From Candidatus Peregrinibacteria bacterium UBA1369 (GTDB lineage: Bacteria; Patescibacteriota; Gracilibacteria; UBA1369): a DNA stretch of 64,000 nt. Of this stretch, positions 17,812 to 24,549 are shown in pieces. The notes beneath the pieces were generated by a model. The model saw nothing but the letters and a program-made list of their open reading frames with translations. It searched no databases and had not been told where the DNA came from. Within the stretch, counting starts at the first letter, position 1, and each line of letters opens with the position of its first letter. The DNA lies in assembly GCA_002305925.1 (NCBI GenBank), contig DBRL01000014.1:98204-162203 (forward strand). The letters run 5' to 3'. Position numbers and translations under genes: made by a program.

Positions 17812-18537
17812 ATGCCAAAACTATATTTGATTGCTGGGCACACTCAGGGCAAAGACGAAGGTGCTCAAAATCTAAAAACCAAGGAGACTGAAAACCTGAT
17901 CGCGCGGAATATCCTCTTGCAGGTATTTCCGAAGATCAAGGAGCTGATATTTACTGATTTATGTCCGTTCGATCTAACATTGGATGAACAGATTAAGTGG
18001 GTAAATAAGCGTGCAAGTGATAACGACTACGTCGTCTGCCTTCACTTGAACTCCTCGCCCGAGCGAAAGGAATCTGGCACGCTATGCTTCTTTTACGGTG
18101 GTAGTGAGGAAAGTAAGCAGAAGGCAGATGCCTTTCTCAAGGTTTATGCAAAAGAGATTGGTTTAAGAAATGCTGGACTGTTGGCTGACACACAAAGCCG
18201 ATTCGGCCGTCTCGGGATCGTAAGGGATACCAAAGGCTGGGCATTCCTGCTTGAGATGGGGTCAATCAATAATGACGTGGAAACGGTCAAAACCAAGGGA
18301 ACGGAAGCCCTGATTAAGGCTTTGAAGACGCTTGTTGGGCTTTCTGACGCACCTGTGGCAGATAACCAGCTCTTTGCCGATGTACCAGCCACACACCCCG
18401 ATTTTGAGGCTGTGAAGTGGGCAAAGGACAAAGGAGTAGCCTCAGGATACCCAGATGGACGCCTAGGGGTCGATGAACCGCTCAAAGTCGGCCGATTCTT
18501 GTCATTCCTTAAAAAGTATGATAATTTATCTAGGTAA
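17812..18537 (+). CDS. Endolysin: N-acetylmuramoyl-L-alanine amidase with SLH domain
   Basis: 241 residues. Residues 3-175 fit zinc amidase family 3: H10 in AGHTQGKDEGA, a Glu near E25-E27, H78 in CLHLNSS and the catalytic-type Glu E148 in LLEMGSINN. After a linker, residues 187-235 form one SLH motif (FADVPATHPDFEAVKWAKDKG, then ASGYPDGRLGVDEP). SLH domains bind pyruvylated secondary wall polymers, so the enzyme would be guided to the host wall and cut the peptide stem from glycan. No signal peptide is present, so a holin elsewhere is needed. This is the last gene of the phage module. Confidence 0.88.
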   Translation: MPKLYLIAGHTQGKDEGAQNLKTKETENLIARNILLQVFPKIKELIFTDLCPFDLTLDEQIKWVNKRASDNDYVVCLHLNSSPERKESGTLCFFYGGSEESKQKADAFLKVYAKEIGLRNAGLLADTQSRFGRLGIVRDTKGWAFLLEMGSINNDVETVKTKGTEALIKALKTLVGLSDAPVADNQLFADVPATHPDFEAVKWAKDKGVASGYPDGRLGVDEPLKVGRFLSFLKKYDNLSR

Positions 18538-18647
18538 GCGGGCGGGTTTTTCCGAGAAATGTTGACAAAGCTGTTGGTAAGGAGTCAGATCGACCGTGGT
18601 GAAATATTCCTTGATTCCGAGGACAACTTCCTCAACAATTTGGGGCA

Positions 18648-18670
18648 ACCATTTGGTCAGCGGTTCGAAT
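18648..18670 (+). repeat. TTCGAA repeat motif, copy 1
   Basis: ACCATTTGG-TCAGC-GGTTCGAAT. It matches the copies at 18859 and 20183 in both boxes and in spacer length (5). It is followed at 18676 by ACAATACCCCCCACCA, a tRNA-3'-end-like string. Confidence 0.55.
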
Positions 18671-18698
18671 CTCGTACAATACCCCCCACCAGTAAGAG

Positions 18699-18726
18699 TC
18701 TCTCTGAAAAGAGGGATTTTTATTTT
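18699..18726 (+). terminator. Terminator after endolysin
   Basis: TCTCTCT (18699-18705), a GAAA tetraloop and AGAGGGA (18710-18716) form a 7-bp stem with one G-U pair, followed by TTTTTATTTT. This is a good intrinsic terminator closing the phage late operon. Confidence 0.75.
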
Positions 18727-18858
18727 GTCTGTAAGTGCGCTTATTTACTGTATGAATTAGCGGCTTTGTGAGAGTTGAGGCGATTCGAACTTTTGCGAAA
18801 CCATTTGGTCAATTTTAACAAGTTTAGAAATTTTTGTGGCTTATATTAGAACGAAATG

Positions 18859-18881
18859 ACCTTTTGGAGAGTGGTTCGAAC
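18859..18881 (+). repeat. TTCGAA repeat motif, copy 3
   Basis: ACCTTTTGG-AGAGT-GGTTCGAAC, with the same two boxes and 5-bp spacer as copies at 18648 and 20183. A permuted version (ATTCGAAC at 18783, then AACCATTTGGTC at 18799) lies between copies 1 and 3. Confidence 0.55.
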
Positions 18882-18956
18882 TTAACTTAACTAAAGGTTA
18901 CAAGTGATCGTTGGAAAGCATTCCATTCTATACTAATAAATGTTATTATATTGTGA

Positions 18957-18962
18957 TATAAT
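18957..18962 (+). promoter_or_regulatory. -10 element, possibly leaderless antiporter mRNA
   Basis: A perfect TATAAT ends 8 nt before the ATG at 18971, so the transcript would begin within 1-3 nt of the start codon. No good -35 hexamer is visible at the usual distance and no Shine-Dalgarno sequence is present. Confidence 0.45.
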
Positions 18963-18970
18963 CAGCATTC

Positions 18971-19900
18971 ATGATAAATAATCTATTTATTTTTTTTATT
19001 TCGCTATTCATGGTCATAAAAGGTGCGACCATGGCTACAAAACATGCAGCCCTTCTCGCGGAGAGTTACAGGCTTTCTAAGTATGTGGTGGGCTTTATTA
19101 TTGTCGCGACAATATCAATATTGCCAGAAACGCTCATTTCGCTTAATGCAGCGCTTGAGAGCAATCCTTCGTTTGGTCTTGGGACGCTTTTTGGATCGAA
19201 TGTTGCAGACCTGACCTTAATATTTGCAATACTGGTTTTTGTAGCAAAACGCGGATTAAAAGTAGAAAGCAAAATTTTAAAGAAAAATTACATTTATCCA
19301 TTTTTACTATTTTTCCCTTTGATATTAGGACTTGACGGCTATTACTCTCGCTTTGAAGGCGCTGCCTTAATCCTGATCGGAATAATTTTCTACTTCATGT
19401 CGTTAAAGGACAGTATAGACGACTCCTTACCCTTTCATAATGGAATAGGACGATGGCAGCATTTTCTAAAATTGCTTTTGAGCATGGCTATACTTCTTAT
19501 TGGCGCGCATTTTACGGTTACTTCTTCAATTTCAATTGCTAATTATTTAGCTATTTCGCCAATTCTAATTGGCATGTTGGTAGTAGGCCTTGGAACAACC
19601 ATGCCAGAATTGTTTTTCTCAATTAAATGTGTCAGGAGAAAGGATGATTCATTAGCCGTCGGTGATCTTTTGGGAACCGTCCTCGCTGACGCAACAATAG
19701 TTGTCGGTATTCTTGCATTAGTGTCTCCTTTCGAATTTCCATTGAAAATTATTTACATTACGGGATTGTTCATGGTTACTGCATCATTTCTGTTATTCTT
19801 TTTTATGAAGTCAGGGCGCAACATTTCGAGGAAAGAAGCCTTGCTGCTTTTTATTTTCTGGCTATCTTTTGTTGTTGTAGAACTTCTGGTTAGCAGATAA
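18971..19900 (+). CDS. Na+/Ca2+ exchanger family (CaCA) antiporter
   Basis: 309 residues with about 10 membrane helices. The two inverted alpha-repeats of the cation/Ca2+ exchanger superfamily are visible: GFIIVATISILPETLISLNAAL with LGTLFGSNVADL in the first half, and GMLVVGLGTTMPELFFSI with VGDLLGTVLADATIVVGI in the second. The acidic residues of the P-E motifs are present in both. The first repeat has A-T-I-S where most members have G-T-S, and the second has G-T-V-L-A-D in place of G-S-N. Ion specificity cannot be read. It stands alone between repeat-rich AT segments and is lower in GC than both neighbours, suggesting recent acquisition or carriage with the phage. Confidence 0.85.
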   Translation: MINNLFIFFISLFMVIKGATMATKHAALLAESYRLSKYVVGFIIVATISILPETLISLNAALESNPSFGLGTLFGSNVADLTLIFAILVFVAKRGLKVESKILKKNYIYPFLLFFPLILGLDGYYSRFEGAALILIGIIFYFMSLKDSIDDSLPFHNGIGRWQHFLKLLLSMAILLIGAHFTVTSSISIANYLAISPILIGMLVVGLGTTMPELFFSIKCVRRKDDSLAVGDLLGTVLADATIVVGILALVSPFEFPLKIIYITGLFMVTASFLLFFFMKSGRNISRKEALLLFIFWLSFVVVELLVSR

Positions 19901-19955
19901 AACAACCCAATTCGTACTTGGCAGGCTTGGTCTATCCTGGGTGCACCAGTACACG

Positions 19956-20168
19956 TTATCCGACTGATATTTCCACCTCCTCCACAAACTCCGCCACCAT
20001 AGCCGTATTATCCTTGAGCCAAATGTACCAAAACAAGAACACCTCCTCGGAAAGGCGCCAATGCACTCGCTCCCATACTGCCACCTCCGAATCCAAAATG
20101 CTTGAAATTTGCTTAGAATCAGCAATTTCTTCCTCCGGCTGATGTTCCAAATATTCATCGACAGTCAT
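19956..20168 (-). CDS. Hypothetical small acidic protein (doubtful)
   Basis: 70 residues from an ATG at 20168 preceded by a purine run (AAAGAAAAGG), immediately downstream of the lytic transglycosylase on the same strand. The sequence is acidic and helical (MTVDEYLEHQPEEEIADSKQ, then LFWYIWLKDNTAMVAEFVEE). The frame is open further upstream to the transglycosylase stop and there encodes GGGYYARFEPETKRL, similar to the fragment at 18526-18744, but no start codon is available there. It may be a truncated gene. Function unknown. Confidence 0.35.
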   Translation of the reverse strand: MTVDEYLEHQPEEEIADSKQISSILDSEVAVWERVHWRLSEEVFLFWYIWLKDNTAMVAEFVEEVEISVG

Positions 20169-20182
20169 CCTTTTCTTTACTA

Positions 20183-20205
20183 ACCTTTTGGTTTCTGGTT
20201 CGAAC
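20183..20205 (+). repeat. TTCGAA repeat motif, copy 4
   Basis: ACCTTTTGG-TTTCT-GGTTCGAAC, followed at 20213 by AATAGCCCCCACCA. Copy 1 has the same layout including the CCCCCACCA tail, so copies 1 and 4 act as an imperfect direct repeat enclosing the antiporter. Confidence 0.55.
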
Positions 20206-20234
20206 CGCGCGTAATAGCCCCCACCATAATGACT

Positions 20235-21890
20235 TTAATTGCCGTTTTTAAAGTCGGCGTTGATGACGCGTAGAGCCTGTTGCAGGTAATTTTTGCGGTC
20301 CTGCAGAATCTGCCGTGCCGCAGCTTTGTTTTGGGCCGGCGGCGGGGCGATTTTGCCGGCCAGCTGTTCTTCGGTCAGCTGCAGAGCGCGGCTGTAAAAA
20401 TACTGGGCGATTTGCAGATAGCTGCTGTCGCTGTGCGTCAGATAAATTTCATAGGCGGCGTCGGCGGCCAGGCGGTTATCCAGGAAGCGGCTGCTTTTGA
20501 GCAGAGCGGCGGTGTCTTTGCTGACCAGGCGTTGTTCCTGGTTTTGGGCCAGAAATCCTTTGCTTTGGCAGTGCGCGAGAACCTGTTCGATTTTTCGTTT
20601 GTGGGCGGACATTTGTTCTCCGGTCAGCGGTGAGAGGGGAGAGTTGTCGACCGTGGCCTTGGTGTCTTGCGCGCTTTCCTCTCCGGTATCTTCCGTTTGA
20701 TCGTCTCTACCTGTTTGAATGGCGGCGTGCAGTCTGTGGCCGCAATCGCTGATCAGGGCTCCGATGGCGCCACCGGCGGTGATGCTGGCACCCATGACAA
20801 ATTCCCTGCGATTGAAGGCGTTGCTTTTTCGCAAACCGATTTTTTCCAGCGCCAATTGGCCGCTGCCCCAGCCGACCAGGGTGCCGACGCCTCCAATGGC
20901 GGCGCGGATGCCGCTATGGATTTGGCGGCGAGACGGTGTCTCCGTATCGGCTGGTGCAGATGGCTTGGACGGTTGATTAATAGTTTCCTGAAAAGCAATG
21001 TGGGCGGTCGGATTATCCAGTTTACGAAAAGCCAGGACTTTGTAGGCGTAAGCCGCCGATTCCTTGTGAAAATAGGGGCGGTGTTTTTGCCATTTTTTAA
21101 AGTGTTTGATGTATTCTTCGGTCAGATAGAGATATAGCCCCAGGCTGCCTTTGGCCCCGCAGCTGTCGATTTCGGCGGGGATGGACGGCTCTTTGGCCAG
21201 AACCTCGAAGGCGCGCTGCATGTGCCCTTCGCCGGCGTTATAGGCGTGCAGGACGGTCAGGGAGAGAAAGCCGTTGTCGTCCAATTGATAGCGGTTTTTC
21301 AGGGTCTGGTAGTTGCGATCGGCGCTGAGCAGCAGATAAATGTATTCGAAGTATTTGACGGCGGCCTTGGTGGACAGTTCGAAGTCGGTGCGGCGATCGA
21401 TGTCTTCCCTGACCATGATGTGCGGACCGACCATGGCCGGGTTGCCGGCGGTTCCGGGCATAAACTGCCAGGTGCCCACTGCAGGGGGATTGCTGCGGCT
21501 TTTGGCGGCGGTGTTGAATTTGGACTCCTCGTAGGGGATGTAGCAGATCAGACTTTTCAGGTAGTCGGGCAGTATTGTGGAGGCGTCAACCGTTTTTTTG
21601 ATAAAGGCTTCACGGCTCAGATCGGAACCGAGCGAGCTTTCTTTCTGGGCACGCTTTTTGGTAATAGTATAGTCGTTGATGCGGCGCGTTAATTTGCAAT
21701 AATGGTCAATGCCCGCTTCGAATCTGCCGGCGACGTCATCGAGGTGACAGACTTCGGCCTGTTTTTTTCCGGCGCGAAGCGGTATATCCGGGTTGCCAAG
21801 TAGACGGAGACCGTTGTCGATAGTGGCTCCGGCTGCCGATCCCCCCAGGAAGGCCAATGCGGCGCGCCGATTGAAATTTTTTTCGAACAT
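20235..21890 (-). CDS. Lytic transglycosylase (SLT) with two twin-arginine segments
   Basis: 551 residues. The first segment, FNRRAALAFLGGSAAGA, looks like a Tat signal (R8-R9). Residues ~105-270 form the SLT lysozyme-like domain: catalytic-type Glu at 121/122 in IPYEESKFN, then AVGTWQFMPGTA, and HAYNAGEGH at 215-223. It would cleave peptidoglycan glycan strands with 1,6-anhydro product. A Pro/Thr linker leads to a second segment, FNRREFVMGASITAGGAIGAL (RR at 361-362), then a Gln/Ala-rich helical domain (~430-545) of unknown role. The start is an ATG at 21890, 20 nt after a probable transcription start. It is divergent from the SLH-cupredoxin gene. Confidence 0.82.
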   Translation of the reverse strand: MFEKNFNRRAALAFLGGSAAGATIDNGLRLLGNPDIPLRAGKKQAEVCHLDDVAGRFEAGIDHYCKLTRRINDYTITKKRAQKESSLGSDLSREAFIKKTVDASTILPDYLKSLICYIPYEESKFNTAAKSRSNPPAVGTWQFMPGTAGNPAMVGPHIMVREDIDRRTDFELSTKAAVKYFEYIYLLLSADRNYQTLKNRYQLDDNGFLSLTVLHAYNAGEGHMQRAFEVLAKEPSIPAEIDSCGAKGSLGLYLYLTEEYIKHFKKWQKHRPYFHKESAAYAYKVLAFRKLDNPTAHIAFQETINQPSKPSAPADTETPSRRQIHSGIRAAIGGVGTLVGWGSGQLALEKIGLRKSNAFNRREFVMGASITAGGAIGALISDCGHRLHAAIQTGRDDQTEDTGEESAQDTKATVDNSPLSPLTGEQMSAHKRKIEQVLAHCQSKGFLAQNQEQRLVSKDTAALLKSSRFLDNRLAADAAYEIYLTHSDSSYLQIAQYFYSRALQLTEEQLAGKIAPPPAQNKAAARQILQDRKNYLQQALRVINADFKNGN

Positions 21891-21916
21891 CGGAGGGTGA
21901 TTAAAAACAAGAGGTT

Positions 21917-21945
21917 ATTTTGTCGTAATTTGTTAAACTTGTCAA
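21917..21945 (-). promoter_or_regulatory. Promoter of lytic transglycosylase
   Basis: On the minus strand TTGACA (21945-21940), 17 bp and CAAAAT (21922-21917) precede the ATG at 21890. Confidence 0.5.
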
Positions 21946-21953
21946 GTAGTAAC

Positions 21954-21982
21954 TTGGAAAGCCTGGAGCTTTGGAGTAAAAT
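21954..21982 (+). promoter_or_regulatory. Promoter of SLH-cupredoxin gene
   Basis: TTGGAA (21954-21959), 17 bp and TAAAAT (21977-21982). The expected start is near 21989, giving a leader of about 22 nt with no Shine-Dalgarno sequence before the ATG at 22011. Confidence 0.5.
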
Positions 21983-22010
21983 GCAGGGGTTACAAAAACA
22001 CAATAAAATT

Positions 22011-23012
22011 ATGACTAAATTTGCGATCAAATCTTTTTTTATGGCCTTGGGAGCTTTTGTGCTTTTCCTGCAGGTCCCGTTGGCCCTGGCCATAGAGGCT
22101 TTTTCCGATGTTAATTCCGCCCATCCAAATTACACGGCGATTATGGATCTGAAGGGTCGTGGCATGATCAGCGGTTATCCGGACGGCAGTTTCAAGCCGG
22201 ATCAGCCTGTCAATCGTGTGGAAGCTTTGAAAATTATTCTCAATGCTGCCAATATCGACGCGGCCAGTGCCACTCGAAAGGCTCCTTTTAGCGATATAGC
22301 CCAGGACCAATGGTATGCACCTTTTTTGAATAAAGCCTATGATCTCGGTATAGTCGAAGGCTACGCCGATGGCACTTTTAAGCCGACACAAACGGTCAAT
22401 CTGGTGGAAAACCTGAAAATGTTGTTGGCTACCTACAAAATTGATCTGTCCGCAGTGACTGTCAGCAGCAATATCTATGCGGATGCTTTTGCCGATCAGT
22501 GGTATGCCAAGTATGTGCAGTATGCCAAGGACAAAAAATTGATTGTGGCCGATGCAGAAAATATGGTTTATCCGGGACAGGGGATGACGCGCGGTAAACT
22601 GGCCGAATTGGCCTATAGGCTGATTTATATCACGGAAAATGATCTGGAGTATTTTGGACAGGTGGTTTCAGATGAAGATTTGCCCACTCCGCCAAGCGGT
22701 CGGGATGATACTCTGCAGGTGAATATCAGCGCCACCTCTTTCAGCGTGCCGGATCTGCTGGTGCCGCTGGGCACGACGGTGCGCTGGACCAATCTGGATA
22801 CCAAACAGCACAATGTGACCAGTGCTTCCTTCAAGAGCCCCAATTTGAATAATGGTGACAGCTATGAATATACTTTCAACAGTGAGGGCACCTTCAATTA
22901 TTACTGTTCCCTGCATCCGGTCATGACCGGGAAAATCACCGTCAAGCCGGCTTACATGGTGCCGACAATTTATGAGGATGTGGAACATCCGGAATGGTAC
23001 GCTTTGGAATAG
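22011..23012 (+). CDS. Secreted SLH-domain blue-copper (cupredoxin) protein
   Basis: 333 residues from the ATG at 22011. An upstream in-frame start at 21897 lies ahead of the promoter and lacks a signal peptide, so I reject it. A signal peptide (1-27, FFMALGAFVLFLQVPLALA) is followed by three SLH-like motifs: 30-80 (SGYPDGSFKPDQPVNRVEAL), 92-142 (EGYADGTFKPTQTVN) and a weaker one at 155-205. Residues 233-312 form a plastocyanin-like domain with type-1 copper ligands H267 (KQHNVTS), C299, H302 and M305 (YYCSLHPVM). It is probably anchored to the wall by SLH and acts in extracytoplasmic electron transfer or copper handling. Confidence 0.85.
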   Translation: MTKFAIKSFFMALGAFVLFLQVPLALAIEAFSDVNSAHPNYTAIMDLKGRGMISGYPDGSFKPDQPVNRVEALKIILNAANIDAASATRKAPFSDIAQDQWYAPFLNKAYDLGIVEGYADGTFKPTQTVNLVENLKMLLATYKIDLSAVTVSSNIYADAFADQWYAKYVQYAKDKKLIVADAENMVYPGQGMTRGKLAELAYRLIYITENDLEYFGQVVSDEDLPTPPSGRDDTLQVNISATSFSVPDLLVPLGTTVRWTNLDTKQHNVTSASFKSPNLNNGDSYEYTFNSEGTFNYYCSLHPVMTGKITVKPAYMVPTIYEDVEHPEWYALE

Positions 23013-23052
23013 CAGGGTTGAAATGTGCAGGGTTTGTGCTAGGATGGGTGAC

Positions 23053-23121
23053 GGACGGGCCTTTAGCGGCTTGCCGCTAGACGCTTTGCGTTCAGGAGCC
23101 TAAAGCTTCTGGGGTCCACCA
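23053..23121 (+). other. Structured RNA-like leader before rescue factor gene
   Basis: AGCGG-CTTG-CCGCT (23065-23078) and ACGC-TTT-GCGT (23081-23091) are adjacent hairpins enclosed by CTTTA (23061-23065) and TAAAG (23101-23105), with GGAC/GTCC able to close outside and a CCACCA end. It could be an mRNA leader structure or the remains of a tRNA-like element. No T-run follows. Confidence 0.35.
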
Positions 23122-23134
23122 ATTTCAATAAGGT

Positions 23135-23509
23135 ATGATCGATTTCAAGGATGAAAAGCTGGTGGCAAAGATGAAGGCACTCGGTTTGAGGTGGGAGGAT
23201 TTTGATGAGAAATTCCAGAAGGGAAGTGGTAAGGGCGGCCAAAAGGTCAATAAAAGCACTAACGGCGTCTGGCTGCGCCATTTGCCGAGTGGTTTGGAAG
23301 TGAAAGTTCATAAATTTCGTGAGCTGTGGGGTAACCGGCTGTCGGCCTATCGTTTGCTGGTGGCGAAAATTGAGGGGCAGAAACTGGGCAAACTATCGCC
23401 GCAGGCACAGAAGCGGGAAAAGTTGATCAAGCAGAAAAAAAGACGGCGCAGGCGCAGCAGCAGCGCTGAAAGTAGTGTCGTGGCCAGCCAGGACATGTCT
23501 GTAAAATGA
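23135..23509 (+). CDS. ArfB-like peptidyl-tRNA hydrolase (RF-1 domain)
   Basis: 124 residues. Short single-domain member of the class I release factor family: the GGQ motif at 34-36 in GSGKGGQKVNKS, then GVWLRHLPSGLEVKV and a strongly basic C-terminal tail (KKRRRRR). There is no codon-recognition domain. Known proteins of this design (ArfB/YaeJ, mitochondrial ICT1 and mtRF-R) hydrolyse peptidyl-tRNA on stalled ribosomes, with the basic tail inserted in the empty mRNA channel. An extra Ser-rich end follows the tail. It has a structured leader, stops at a TGA and stands alone between divergent or convergent neighbours. Confidence 0.85.
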   Translation: MIDFKDEKLVAKMKALGLRWEDFDEKFQKGSGKGGQKVNKSTNGVWLRHLPSGLEVKVHKFRELWGNRLSAYRLLVAKIEGQKLGKLSPQAQKREKLIKQKKRRRRRSSSAESSVVASQDMSVK

Positions 23510-23535
23510 GCTGAGGACTGTCGGTCGGGTAGTTT

Positions 23536-24549
23536 TTATTGCAGGTCGCGGCGAATGGAGGCGGTTATTTCGCCGATCAGCGGTTTGAGGGCGCGGCGAT
23601 CGTCTTTGAGGAAAGCGGCGCGTATTTTTTCGGCTATCTGGTTGGTTTCGGGCGAGCCGAGCAGGGCGAGGCGAGCCAAAAACTGTTCGAGGGCCTGGTG
23701 ATTGAGCGGGCGGGCGGGATCCGTGCTGGAGGCCAGAAAGTCGAGCAGTTCATTGCAGGTTTGGCGGCGGGCGTGGTCGACTGTTCCGAGATGACGGTTT
23801 CTGAGGTGGCGTTGGCGCAGGGCTTCGCTGCGCGCTCCGTGGCGGCCGTTGAGATAGGAGAGTACTGTCCAGAATAGCAACAGACCCAGGAATGGCGTGA
23901 CAAAGAGAAGGGGGTGCGCTACCGGGATGATTGGGGCGGCTGGCACGCAGGGCGGGCTTGGAACGTCGCTGTCGTTGCCGATGCTAGCGTCGTTCGGAGT
24001 GTCGGCGGGCGGGCAGTCCGGGAGATCCGGAGTTTCAGGACTGTTGGGATCGGTGGTCAGACCGGGCAGGCGCGGTGTGAAAGTGCCGCTCGGCAAACGG
24101 GTTGAACCGTCGTTGGGGGGCGTGCGGTCGGGGGTGGGATCAGCGGGCGCGGTAGTGCCGGGGTCATCGGCAGGCGGGCGAGTGTAGCTGTCCTGACCTT
24201 CTGTGGAAGCGGTCTCCCCGGTGGGGGCGTTGGGATCAAAAGTGCCAGTATTGCCAGTATTGTCAGTGGTAGTATTATCTGTTTCGGCCGGCTGGGTGGT
24301 GTCGACCGGCTCAAAAGTCCGCAGCAGTTCCGGGTCGATGGTCAGCACGGGGTCTGGGTTCGTGGTGTTGAATTCACTGAAGGTGGTATTGAGCAGCAGG
24401 GGGTCATTGAGAGTCGATTGCGCGCGGGCGGCGGGCAGGGCCAGCAAAAGGCTCAAGAGCAGAGGCAACAGCATCAGGCCGATCAGGCTTTTGGGGCCGG
24501 GCGGGCGGGATGATGAAGAGTGGCAAAGATGTTTGCTGGTGATTTTCAT
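23536..24549 (-). CDS. Single-pass surface protein with Thr/Pro/Asp-rich ectodomain
   Basis: 337 residues from the ATG at 24549, which overlaps the stop of the upstream gene (ATGA). A longer frame starting at 24765 runs inside that gene and is rejected. It has a basic N-terminus and signal peptide (about 20-43, LIGLMLLPLLLSLLLAL), a ~170-residue low-complexity ectodomain rich in T, P, D and N, a transmembrane helix near 215-240 (PLLFVTPFLGLLLFWTVLSY) and a ~100-residue helical cytoplasmic tail. No family is recognised; architecture suggests a sensor or wall-spanning stalk. It is co-transcribed with the 24546-25073 gene. Confidence 0.7.
   Translation of the reverse strand: MKITSKHLCHSSSSRPPGPKSLIGLMLLPLLLSLLLALPAARAQSTLNDPLLLNTTFSEFNTTNPDPVLTIDPELLRTFEPVDTTQPAETDNTTTDNTGNTGTFDPNAPTGETASTEGQDSYTRPPADDPGTTAPADPTPDRTPPNDGSTRLPSGTFTPRLPGLTTDPNSPETPDLPDCPPADTPNDASIGNDSDVPSPPCVPAAPIIPVAHPLLFVTPFLGLLLFWTVLSYLNGRHGARSEALRQRHLRNRHLGTVDHARRQTCNELLDFLASSTDPARPLNHQALEQFLARLALLGSPETNQIAEKIRAAFLKDDRRALKPLIGEITASIRRDLQ

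Larger units (their letters stand above)
18526..18744 (-). other. Minus-strand open stretch without start codon (possible gene remnant)
   Basis: 73 codons are open on the minus strand with no ATG or GTG at the left; the stop overlaps the endolysin end by 12 nt. The translation contains GGGYCTRFEPLTKWL, which resembles GGGYYARFEPETKRL upstream of the frame at 19956-20168, with several synonymous differences. It may be a remnant of a duplicated small gene. The same strings also arise as antisense of tRNA-like TTCGAA segments, so coding is uncertain. Confidence 0.25.
18538..18970. other. Gene-poor AT-rich boundary of phage module
   Basis: Apart from the terminator at 18699-18726 and the TTCGAA repeats, no credible gene is seen on either strand. 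A 70-codon plus-strand frame (18559-18771) crosses the terminator and looks like chance. This is the most likely right-hand junction of the phage. Confidence 0.6.
19901..20234. other. Spacer with small minus-strand frame and repeat
   Basis: This 334-nt stretch holds only the low-confidence minus-strand frame 19956-20168 and TTCGAA repeat copy 4. No promoter, tRNA or other gene is seen. Confidence 0.5.

Noticed and set aside
1225..18537. Contractile injection system or tailocin
   Set aside because: No sheath or baseplate wedge genes; a capsid gene, DUF3168 tail terminator and gpG/GT pair point to a non-contractile siphovirus.
18640..18691. tRNA gene suggested by GGTTCGAATC and CCCCCCACCA
   Set aside because: The 5-bp stems flanking the TTCGAAT loop do not pair, and no anticodon, D-arm or 5' acceptor strand is present upstream.
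18559..18771. 70-codon plus-strand frame after the endolysin
   Set aside because: It crosses the intrinsic terminator at 18699, has no ribosome site and no protein-like pattern.
19862..20158. 98-codon minus-strand frame rich in Trp and Arg
   Set aside because: It overlaps the better 70-codon frame in another phase and the antiporter end; composition is typical of a chance frame.
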